DNA of 7,990 nt from Acetobacteraceae bacterium (lineage in GTDB: Bacteria > Pseudomonadota > Alphaproteobacteria > Acetobacterales > Acetobacteraceae): the NCBI GenBank assembly GCA_003133265.1, contig PKWQ01000408.1, positions 1 to 7,990 on the forward strand, in the 5' to 3' direction. Each line of letters begins with the position of its first letter. Position 1 is the first letter of the stretch. A program made the translations under genes and the position numbers. This document shows, piece after piece, positions 1 through 7,283 of this stretch. A model generated the notes under the pieces. That model was not told where the DNA came from, did no database searches, and saw only the letters and a list, made by a program, of their open reading frames with translations.

Positions 1-830
1 AGCGGGTGATCGAGGAGCGCGCGCGCGGCAACCCCGACGCGGCGTCGGCGATCCGCGCCGAGGTGCAGCGTCTGGTGGGCGACGATCTGTCCAAACTGAA
101 ACCCGGCTCGGCCGAGGCGATGGCGCTGAAGCAGGTGCTGATCGGCCAGGGCGCCTGGAGCCAGTATCTGGAAGTGGGCATCGGCCCGGATGCGGAGATC
201 TTCACCAAATCGCAGCCGATGGCCGCCGTCGGCACCGCGGCGGAGGCCGGGGTGCATCCCGGCTCCACCTGGAACAACCCGGAACCGGAGATCGTGCTGG
301 CGGTCGCCTCCGACGGGCGGATCGTCGGCGCGGCGCTGGGCAACGACGTCAATCTGCGCGACGTGGAGGGCCGCTCGGCGCTGCTGCTGGGCAAGGCGAA
401 GGACAACAACGCCTCCTGCGCCATCGGGCCATTCCTGCGGTTTTTCGACGCCGGATTCTCCCTGGACGACATCCGCCGGACGGTGATCAGCCTGACGGTG
501 GAAGGTGCCGACAATTTCCGGCTGGAAGGATCGTCCTCGATCGCGCGGATCAGCCGCGACCCGGCGGACCTGGTGGCGCAGATGCTGAACGCGCATCACC
601 GCTATCCCGACGGGGCGGTGCTGTTCCTCGGCACGATGTTCGCCCCCACCGAGGACCGCGACACGCCGGGCCAGGGCTTCACCCACAAGACCGGCGACAT
701 CGTGACCATCGCGGCACCCAAGCTCGGGCGGCTGGTGAACCGGATCGCGTCGACGGATGCGTGCGAGCCATGGAATTTCGGCGTCGGCGCTCTGATGCGG
801 AATCTGGCTGGGCGGGGGTTGCTGGCATAG
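1..830 (+). CDS. Fumarylacetoacetate hydrolase family protein, XylX/KdaD-like (5'-truncated)
   Basis: C-terminal part of an FAH-fold enzyme, open at the left edge. A GTG at 6 begins a 274-residue frame, but the frame stays open upstream, and related enzymes of about 385-390 residues suggest roughly 110 residues lie outside. Counting from that GTG, visible features are the E-x-E metal pair in NPEPEIVL (E93, E95), the third likely ligand D114 in GNDVNLRD, the conserved block EGRSALLLGKAKDNNASCAIGP (121-142), ISRDP (182-186), GTMFAPTEDRD (209-219) and GFTHKTGD (224-231). This pattern resembles enzymes that dehydrate 2-keto-3-deoxy sugar acids (for example Caulobacter XylX) more than true fumarylacetoacetases, but FAH-family substrates cannot be read from sequence alone. 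The expected chemistry is divalent-metal-dependent and cytoplasmic. A strong hairpin follows the stop, so it probably ends its own transcription unit. Family assignment is firm; substrate is inference. Confidence 0.85.
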   Translation, partial: RVIEERARGNPDAASAIRAEVQRLVGDDLSKLKPGSAEAMALKQVLIGQGAWSQYLEVGIGPDAEIFTKSQPMAAVGTAAEAGVHPGSTWNNPEPEIVLAVASDGRIVGAALGNDVNLRDVEGRSALLLGKAKDNNASCAIGPFLRFFDAGFSLDDIRRTVISLTVEGADNFRLEGSSSIARISRDPADLVAQMLNAHHRYPDGAVLFLGTMFAPTEDRDTPGQGFTHKTGDIVTIAAPKLGRLVNRIASTDACEPWNFGVGALMRNLAGRGLLA

Positions 831-841
831 CGACACGGCGA

Positions 842-867
842 CGGCCGGAGGGTCGCCCCTCCGGCCG
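842..867 (+). terminator. GC-rich hairpin after the FAH-family gene, likely terminator
   Basis: Perfect 11-bp inverted repeat: the arm at 842-852 (CGGCCGGAGGG) pairs with 857-867 across a TCGC loop. It begins 11 bases after the upstream stop codon. The position and a near all-GC stem suit a transcription terminator, but there is no clear T tract after it, so it may need Rho or only stabilise the mRNA 3' end. Confidence 0.55.
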
Positions 868-990
868 CGCCTGCGTCTGCCCAACGTCTTCAGCCCCGCC
901 CCGCCGGTCGACACCGCGTTCACTGCATTGCTGATCGGTGAGCGAACTGACCGTCGCGCGGGCGGTTCCGTGCCGGTATGCGGGCAAACA

Positions 991-1019
991 TTGACCCCAC
1001 CCCCCACGCTACCTATCTT
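991..1019 (+). promoter_or_regulatory. Putative sigma-70 promoter of hrcA
   Basis: TTGACC (991-996) and TATCTT (1014-1019) are separated by exactly 17 bases, a good housekeeping -35/-10 pair in an otherwise GC-rich spacer. Transcription would start near 1026, giving a leader of about 14 nt that just includes the ribosome binding site of the start at 1040. I see no CIRCE-like inverted repeat near it. Confidence 0.5.
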
Positions 1020-1026
1020 GCCCGAT

Positions 1027-1030
1027 GGAG
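1027..1030 (+). promoter_or_regulatory. Ribosome binding site deciding the hrcA start
   Basis: GGAG ends 9 bases before the ATG at 1040. It overlaps an earlier in-frame ATG at 1025, which has no comparable site upstream and lies at or before the predicted transcript start. This favours 1040 as the start. Confidence 0.6.
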
Positions 1031-1039
1031 TTCCGCACC

Positions 1040-2128
1040 ATGGATAAGCCTGTCAACACGCCGGGGCCGCGCGGCGCGGTGCGCTCGGCGGGTCTGCCGC
1101 CCACCCTCGATCCCCGCTCGGCCGCCGTGCTGCGCGAGATCGTGGAGCAATATGTCGAAACCGGCGAGCCGGTCGGCAGCCGCACCATCTCCCGCCGCCT
1201 GCCGCTGGCGCTCTCGCCCGCCACCATCCGCAACGTGATGGCGGACATGACCGATGCCGGCCTGCTGTTCGCCCCGCATACCTCCGCCGGGCGGCTGCCG
1301 ACCGATCTCGGCCTGCGGCTGTTCGTCGACGGGCTGCTGAATTTCGGCGAACTGACCGAGGACGACCGGGAATCGATCGCCGCCAGGCTCGCCAGCTCCG
1401 GCCGGTCGCTGGAAGACACGCTGGCCGAGGCATCCATGATGCTGTCGGGCCTGTCGTCCGCCGCCGGCCTCGTGCTGGCGCCGAAGTCGGACGGGGCGCT
1501 GCGCCATATCGAGTTCGTCCCGCTCGGCCATGCCAAGGCGCTGGTGGTCCTGGTGAACGCGGATGGGCATGTGGAAAATCGGGTGATCGACATCCCGCCC
1601 GGCCTGCCGCCGTCGGCCTTGCAGCAGGCGAGCAACTACCTGAACGCCCGCCTGTCGGGCCGCCCGCTGGCCGAACTGCGCGTCATCGTCGCCAAGGATA
1701 TGGCCGCCAACCGCAGCGAACTGGATACGCTGACCGCGGGCGTGGTGAAGGCCGGTCTGGCGACCTGGACCGGCGACAGCCGCGCCGGCAGCCTGATCGT
1801 GCGCGGCCAGGCAAAGCTGCTGTCGGACGTGACCCAGATCGAGAGCCTGGCGGCGATCCAGGCGCTGTTCGAGCGGCTGGAGACGCAGGAGACGATGCTG
1901 CGCCTGCTGGAACTGGCGGAAAGCTCCGAGGGCGTGCGGATCTTCATCGGCGCCGAAAGCGGGCTGTTCGGCACCACCGGCGTGTCGATGGTGGTGGCCC
2001 CGGCCCGCGCCGAGGGCGGGCGCATCGTCGGCGCCATCGGCGTGATCGGGCCGACGCGGATCAATTACGGGCGGATCATCCCGGTGGTGGACTATACGGC
2101 GCGGGTGATCGGGCGGCTGCTGGGATAG
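1040..2128 (+). CDS. hrcA: Heat-inducible transcription repressor HrcA
   Basis: HrcA is a dimeric repressor that binds CIRCE inverted repeats before chaperone genes. It needs the GroEL chaperonin to stay active, so titration of GroEL by unfolded protein relieves repression. The 362-residue product has the family length and layout. A winged helix-turn-helix covers about residues 24-95, with recognition segment SPATIRNVMADMTDAGLL (59-76) followed by the wing motif PHTSAGRLPTD (79-89). A GAF-like domain with an inserted region follows, and the C-terminal hallmark is GAIGVIGPTRINYGRIIPVVDYTARVIG (331-358). An in-frame ATG at 1025 would add five residues; I chose 1040 because of its ribosome binding site. 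grpE follows after 48 bases, so the two are probably co-transcribed. No recognisable CIRCE lies in this window, so its targets (perhaps groESL) are likely elsewhere. It appears intact. Confidence 0.96.
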   Translation: MDKPVNTPGPRGAVRSAGLPPTLDPRSAAVLREIVEQYVETGEPVGSRTISRRLPLALSPATIRNVMADMTDAGLLFAPHTSAGRLPTDLGLRLFVDGLLNFGELTEDDRESIAARLASSGRSLEDTLAEASMMLSGLSSAAGLVLAPKSDGALRHIEFVPLGHAKALVVLVNADGHVENRVIDIPPGLPPSALQQASNYLNARLSGRPLAELRVIVAKDMAANRSELDTLTAGVVKAGLATWTGDSRAGSLIVRGQAKLLSDVTQIESLAAIQALFERLETQETMLRLLELAESSEGVRIFIGAESGLFGTTGVSMVVAPARAEGGRIVGAIGVIGPTRINYGRIIPVVDYTARVIGRLLG

Positions 2129-2176
2129 GCCGCCCCCGCTTGCCTCCGGCTCCCTCTCGCCCTAACTGAACCGACC

Positions 2177-2800
2177 ATGAGCACCGAACCCGAACACCCC
2201 TCCTTCAGCGCCGAGGCCGACGCCCAATCCGGCCCCGGCGCCGACACCCCGCAAACCCCGGAACAGCTGATGCAGGCGGCCACCGCGCGCATCACCGAGC
2301 TGGAGGCCGAACTGGCTGACATGCGCGAGCGCTGGATGCGCGCGGAGGCGGAAACCGCCAACGTCCGCGCCCGTGCCAAGCGCGACGTGGACGAAACCCG
2401 GCAATACGCGGTGCAGAAATTCGCCACCGACGTGGCGGAGGCCGCCGAGAACCTGCGCCGCGGCCTCGACAGCCTGCCCGCCGCCAGCGCCGACGAACCG
2501 GCCATCGTCACCAAGCTGCGCGAGGGCTTCGAGGGCGTGGAGCGCAGCTTCATCGCCCTGCTGGAGCGCAACGGCATCAAGAAGGTCGATCCCACCGGCG
2601 CCCAGTTCGACCCCAACCTGCATCAGGCCATGGCCGAACAGGAGACCATCGCCCATCCGGCCGGGACCATCATCCAGGCATGGACCGCCGCCTGGACGCT
2701 CAACAACCGGCTGCTCCGCCCGGCCATGGTCGTCGTCGCCAAGGCGCCGCTGGCCGAGATCGGCGACGCCGGCGGACCAAAACTCGACACAACGGTATGA
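2177..2800 (+). CDS. grpE: Nucleotide exchange factor GrpE
   Basis: GrpE is the cytoplasmic, thermosensing homodimer that opens the DnaK nucleotide-binding domain to release ADP. The 207-residue product (E. coli has 197) begins with an acidic, probably disordered tail (1-25). A long helical or coiled-coil segment (about 27-95), a helix-bundle segment (about 105-135) and the C-terminal beta-wing domain (about 137-190) follow. Signature residues FDPNLHQAM (144-152) and RLLRPAMVVVAK (178-189) are clear. The wing motif is unusual: the usual G-[FY] pair is A172-W173, and the acidic or Gly position three residues later is N177. It lies 48 bases after hrcA with no separate promoter that I can see. 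No Shine-Dalgarno sequence is evident before the ATG, so translation may be weak or depend on upstream translation. A palindrome 26 bases after the stop separates it from dnaK. Confidence 0.96.
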   Translation: MSTEPEHPSFSAEADAQSGPGADTPQTPEQLMQAATARITELEAELADMRERWMRAEAETANVRARAKRDVDETRQYAVQKFATDVAEAAENLRRGLDSLPAASADEPAIVTKLREGFEGVERSFIALLERNGIKKVDPTGAQFDPNLHQAMAEQETIAHPAGTIIQAWTAAWTLNNRLLRPAMVVVAKAPLAEIGDAGGPKLDTTV

Positions 2801-2826
2801 ATCGCGGCAGAAACTGCCCGGAATTC

Positions 2827-2857
2827 GCGCAGCCGGCCCTTGCCCGGCCGGCTGTGC
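2827..2857 (+). repeat. Long inverted repeat between grpE and dnaK
   Basis: The arm at 2827-2838 (GCGCAGCCGGCC) pairs with 2846-2857 (GGCCGGCTGTGC) over 12 positions, with one G-T wobble at 2829/2855 and nine perfect outer-to-loop pairs at 2830-2838/2846-2854. The 7-base loop is CTTGCCC. As RNA it would be a very stable hairpin after grpE, but no T tract follows, so simple intrinsic termination is doubtful. As DNA it is a palindrome lying on the -35 element of the dnaK promoter. Confidence 0.75.
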
Positions 2858-2863
2858 CCCCAT
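2837..2863 (+). promoter_or_regulatory. Sigma-32 (RpoH)-type heat-shock promoter of dnaK
   Basis: CCCTTGCC (2837-2844) matches the -35 core of heat-shock promoters (CCCTTGAA), and CCCCAT (2858-2863) matches the -10 (CCCCATNT). The 13-base gap is within the known 13-17 range. Transcription would start near 2870, leaving a leader of about 70 nt before dnaK. This fits the established RpoH control of dnaKJ in proteobacteria, and gives dnaK heat induction independent of hrcA-grpE. Confidence 0.7.
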
Positions 2864-2887
2864 ACATCAACCTCATTCCAACCCTAG

Positions 2888-2920
2888 GGTCGCATCCGGT
2901 GCTTCGGGCCGCCTGCGACC
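2888..2920 (+). promoter_or_regulatory. Stem-loop in the dnaK 5' leader
   Basis: GGTCGCA (2888-2894) pairs perfectly with TGCGACC (2914-2920). A short inner stem, CCG (2896-2898) with CGG (2905-2907), is possible in the loop. It would form just upstream of the ribosome binding site and does not pair with it, so it looks like a stabilising or spacing structure rather than a ROSE-type thermometer. Confidence 0.45.
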
Positions 2921-2926
2921 GCTGAC

Positions 2927-2932
2927 AAGGAG
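2927..2932 (+). promoter_or_regulatory. Ribosome binding site of dnaK
   Basis: AAGGAG ends 9 bases before the ATG at 2942. It is among the strongest such sites in the window, as expected for an abundant chaperone, and confirms the start. Confidence 0.85.
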
Positions 2933-2941
2933 CTGCATCAC

Positions 2942-4861
<1,920 letters not shown>

Positions 4862-4886
4862 TCCTCGCCGACCTCACCTAACCATG

Positions 4887-4930
4887 GATCGCGCCCGCGC
4901 TTCGATGAAGCCGGGCGCGATTGTGTTTAT
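4887..4930 (+). terminator. Terminator-like hairpin between dnaK and dnaJ
   Basis: ATCGCGCCCG (4888-4897) pairs perfectly with CGGGCGCGAT (4912-4921). After one bulged C (4898), GCTTC (4899-4903) pairs with GAAGC (4907-4911) around a 3-base loop. A T-rich stretch follows (4921-4930, TTGTGTTTAT). This is the best intrinsic-terminator candidate in the window. As dnaJ lies downstream with no obvious promoter of its own, it probably works as a partial terminator that makes dnaK transcripts exceed dnaJ transcripts, or marks the 3' end of a processed dnaK mRNA. Confidence 0.75.
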
Positions 4931-4978
4931 CGGCGCGCGGCCCTCCTGGGCCAATCCCGCATGCGTCGGCGCCAGGAC

Positions 4979-4984
4979 GAAGGG
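4979..4984 (+). promoter_or_regulatory. Ribosome binding site deciding the dnaJ start
   Basis: GAAGGG ends 5 bases before the ATG at 4990. The reading frame can be extended upstream to a TTG at 4921, but that extension lies in the terminator T tract and lacks J-domain similarity, so 4990 is the real start. Confidence 0.75.
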
Positions 4985-4989
4985 CTGAG

Positions 4990-6141
4990 ATGGCGAAACA
5001 GGATTACTACGCAACCCTGGGGGTGGCGCGCGACGCGGGCCCGGACGACCTGAAGAAGGCATACCGCAAGCTGGCGATGCAGTTCCACCCGGACCGCAAT
5101 CCCAACAACAAGGATGCGGAAGCCAAGTTCAAGGAACTCAACGAGGCGTACGACGTGCTCAAGGACGAGCAGAAGCGCGCCGCGTACGACCGCTATGGCC
5201 ACGCCGCGTTCGAGAACGGCGGCCCTGGCGCGGGTGCGGGCGGGTTCGGCTTCACCGATGGCGGCGGCCTCGGCGATATCTTCGACCAGATGTTCGGCCA
5301 ATTCGCGGGCGGACGCCGTGGCGGCCCTGGCGCCGGGCGCGCCCACGCCGGCGCCGACATTCGCCAGCAGGTGGAAATCGACCTGACCGAGGCGTTCTCC
5401 GGCACCAAGGTCACGCTGCGCGTGCCGACCCGCGTCGCCTGCGAAAGCTGCTCCGGCACCGGGTCCGCGGACAAGAGCAAGGCCGCCGCCACCTGCGCCA
5501 CCTGCCAGGGCGCGGGAAAGGTCCGCGCACAGCAGGGCTTCTTCCTGATCGAGCGCACCTGCCCGACCTGCGGCGGTTCCGGGCGCACCATCAGCAACCC
5601 ATGCCGGGTCTGCCGTGGCCAGGGAACGGTGCAGCGCGAACGCTCCTTGCAGGTCTCGATTCCCGCCGGCGTGGAGGACGGCAACCGCATCCGTCTCTCC
5701 GGCGAGGGCGAGGCGGGCGGACAGGGCGCGCCAAGCGGCGATCTCTATGTCCATATCGCGGTGCGGCCGCACCCGATCTTCCAGCGCGACGGCGCCAACG
5801 TGCTGGTGCGCGTGCCGCTACGCATGAGCCTGGCGGCACTCGGCGGCGACGTCGAGGTGCCCTCGATCGACGGCACCAAGGCGAAGGTGAAGATCCCCCC
5901 CGGCACGCAGACCGGCGACCAGTTCCGCCTGCGCGGCAAGGGCTTCTCGGTGCTGCGCAACGTCGGGCGCGGGGACATGTATGTCCAGGTGATGGTGGAA
6001 ACGCCGTTGCACCTGACCCGCAAGCAGCGCGAGTTGCTGGAGGCGTTCGAGGCCGAGGCCGAGCACAACACGGCGGGCCACCCCGAGAGCGAGGGCTTCT
6101 TCGCCAAGGTGAAGGAGTTCTTCGAGGGCGCGAAGGACTGA
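4990..6141 (+). CDS. dnaJ: Chaperone protein DnaJ (Hsp40, type I)
   Basis: DnaJ is the co-chaperone that captures unfolded proteins, hands them to DnaK and stimulates its ATPase. The 383-residue product has every part of a type I (DnaJ/DjlA-class A) Hsp40. The J domain (about 5-70) carries the HPD tripeptide at 33-35. A Gly/Phe-rich region (about 76-120) includes a DIF motif (96-98). The zinc-binding domain has four CxxCxGxG repeats: CESCSGTG (151-158), CATCQGAG (169-176), CPTCGGSG (191-198) and CRVCRGQG (205-212). The two C-terminal beta-sandwich domains follow, ending in a helical dimerisation tail (about 341-383). It lies 128 bases after dnaK behind a terminator-like hairpin, so it is probably expressed mainly by readthrough from the dnaK promoter. 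No convincing promoter or terminator of its own was found. Confidence 0.98.
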   Translation: MAKQDYYATLGVARDAGPDDLKKAYRKLAMQFHPDRNPNNKDAEAKFKELNEAYDVLKDEQKRAAYDRYGHAAFENGGPGAGAGGFGFTDGGGLGDIFDQMFGQFAGGRRGGPGAGRAHAGADIRQQVEIDLTEAFSGTKVTLRVPTRVACESCSGTGSADKSKAAATCATCQGAGKVRAQQGFFLIERTCPTCGGSGRTISNPCRVCRGQGTVQRERSLQVSIPAGVEDGNRIRLSGEGEAGGQGAPSGDLYVHIAVRPHPIFQRDGANVLVRVPLRMSLAALGGDVEVPSIDGTKAKVKIPPGTQTGDQFRLRGKGFSVLRNVGRGDMYVQVMVETPLHLTRKQRELLEAFEAEAEHNTAGHPESEGFFAKVKEFFEGAKD

Positions 6142-6205
6142 GCGCCACGGCCAAGCTTCCCGCTCCCGCGCCCCCCCTCTCCCACGAACATAGGCGGCGC
6201 CCCGG

Positions 6206-6235
6206 TTTCCAGTCGCGCCGAAGCCGCTCTACACT
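6206..6235 (+). promoter_or_regulatory. Possible promoter of the amidohydrolase gene
   Basis: TTTCCA (6206-6211) and TACACT (6230-6235) are 18 bases apart, 36 bases before the GTG start. Each hexamer departs from the sigma-70 consensus at two or so positions. Its placement in a 130-base gap after dnaJ makes it plausible but not secure. Confidence 0.35.
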
Positions 6236-6257
6236 CCGGCCAACCGCGACACCAACC

Positions 6258-6262
6258 GGGAG
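6258..6262 (+). promoter_or_regulatory. Ribosome binding site supporting a GTG start
   Basis: GGGAG ends 9 bases before the GTG at 6272. It supports this non-ATG start over any internal ATG, since the catalytic HxH motif lies only 15 residues into the protein. Confidence 0.65.
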
Positions 6263-6271
6263 AACGCCGCC

Positions 6272-7108
6272 GTGCAACCGCCCAGGATCAAGGCGCCGAA
6301 GCTCTCGGCCGATTGCCACTTCCACATCTTCGGCCCGTTCGACCAATTCCCGCTCGACCCCGGCCGGCGCTACGAACCGCCACTCGCCCTGGTCGAGGAT
6401 TATCTGGCGATGGCCTCGGTCGTCGGGCTGGAGCGGATGGTGATCGTCACGCCGAGCCCGTACGGCACCGACAACCGGGTGACGCTGGATGCCATCGAGC
6501 GTTTCGGCCGGCACCGCGCCGTCGGGGTCGCGGTGATCGACGACAGTTTCGATGACGCCGCGCTGAAGCGCCTCGCCGATGCCGGCATCCGCGGCCTGCG
6601 GTTCAATCTGGTGTCCGGCAACGGCACGCCGGTAGAGCAGTTACGGGCGCTCGCCCGCCGGATCGCCCCGCTTGGCTGGCACATCCAGGTCTATGCCGAC
6701 GGCGCGACGCTGGCCGGGATCGCGCCGACGCTCGCCGAACTGCCGGTGGATGTCGTCGTCGACCACATCGGCGGCGTGAAGGCCGACCTCGGCACCACGC
6801 ATCCGCAGTTCCAGGCGCTGCTGCGCCTGCTCGATTCCGGCCGGGCCTGGGTGAAGACGTGCAGCTACCGCGCCTCGTCCAAGGGCCATCCGTGGGACGA
6901 CGTGGCACCGAACGTCCGCGCCCTGGTCGCCGCCGCGCCGGAACGCTGCGTCTGGGGCACCGACTGGCCGCACAGCAGCATGCAGCCGCCGCTGCCGGAA
7001 GCCAGCGCGCTGCTGGATCAGTTCTTCGAATGGGTACCTGACGCGGCCACCCGCCAGCGCATCCTGGTGGACAACCCGGCCAAGCTATACGGATTCCCCT
7101 CCGCCTAG
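6272..7108 (+). CDS. LigI-like amidohydrolase (2-pyrone-4,6-dicarboxylate lactonase family, substrate unknown)
   Basis: A 278-residue amidohydrolase of the PF04909/COG3618 type, a TIM-barrel hydrolase family that includes the PDC lactonase LigI. It starts at GTG with a good ribosome binding site. Visible motifs are ADCHFHIFGP (13-22, H16 and H18), RRYEPP (32-37), TPSPYGTDN (60-68), GLRFNLV (108-114), VVVDHIGG (161-168, H165), WGTDWPH (228-234, D231) and the C-terminal NPAKLYGF (268-275). The spacing of H16/H18, H165 and D231 matches the catalytic residues I recall for LigI (H31, H33, H180, D248), as do Y34, S62 and Y141. One of two LigI carboxylate-binding arginines appears replaced by G116, so the substrate may not be PDC. 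No protocatechuate 4,5-cleavage genes are nearby. It is likely a soluble, cytoplasmic hydrolase of a lactone or similar ring. Confidence 0.85.
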   Translation: MQPPRIKAPKLSADCHFHIFGPFDQFPLDPGRRYEPPLALVEDYLAMASVVGLERMVIVTPSPYGTDNRVTLDAIERFGRHRAVGVAVIDDSFDDAALKRLADAGIRGLRFNLVSGNGTPVEQLRALARRIAPLGWHIQVYADGATLAGIAPTLAELPVDVVVDHIGGVKADLGTTHPQFQALLRLLDSGRAWVKTCSYRASSKGHPWDDVAPNVRALVAAAPERCVWGTDWPHSSMQPPLPEASALLDQFFEWVPDAATRQRILVDNPAKLYGFPSA

Positions 7109-7148
7109 GTCCACGCCGCACCGGTCGCCCGCCAACGCGCTGACACAA

Positions 7149-7179
7149 CGCCGCCCGGCGCTGGCAGGGCGTGGCGGCG
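7149..7179 (+). other. Hairpin in the gap after the amidohydrolase gene
   Basis: CGCCGCC (7149-7155) pairs with GGCGGCG (7173-7179), and CGC (7159-7161) with GCG (7169-7171) inside. It lies about 40 bases after the stop codon and has no T tract. It may end transcription of the gene before it, but such stems are common in GC-rich DNA. The rest of the 175-base gap (7109-7283) shows no promoter that I would defend. Confidence 0.3.
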
Positions 7180-7269
7180 ATGGCCGGGGCGCGGCAACAA
7201 GCCGATGGCACAATGAAACCCCATGTGGAACAATCGCCCCTGAAACCACCGGAATAGGCACTGGGATCG

Positions 7270-7275
7270 AAGGGG
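7270..7275 (+). promoter_or_regulatory. Ribosome binding site of the phosphodiesterase gene
   Basis: AAGGGG, part of GAA followed by seven G residues (7272-7278), lies 8 bases before the ATG at 7284 and supports that start. Confidence 0.6.
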
Positions 7276-7283
7276 GGGCCATC

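Noticed and set aside
1025..1039. Earlier ATG for hrcA at 1025
   Set aside because: It lacks an upstream ribosome binding site, coincides with the predicted transcript start, and overlaps the GGAG that serves the ATG at 1040.
4921..4989. N-terminal extension of DnaJ from a TTG at 4921
   Set aside because: It would start in the T tract of the hairpin after dnaK, has no ribosome binding site, and adds residues unlike any J domain; the ATG at 4990 is well placed.
6127..6146. Hairpin GGCGC/GCGCC over the dnaJ stop codon as a terminator
   Set aside because: Only 5 bp with a 10-base loop and no T tract; expected by chance at this GC content.
7206..7218. TGGCAC resembling a sigma-54 -24 element before the phosphodiesterase gene
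   Set aside because: The matching -12 TTGC element is absent at the required spacing.
7272..7278. Run of seven G at the ribosome binding site as a phase-variable tract
   Set aside because: Too short for confident slippage, and G runs are common in such GC-rich DNA; it is just the extended ribosome binding site.
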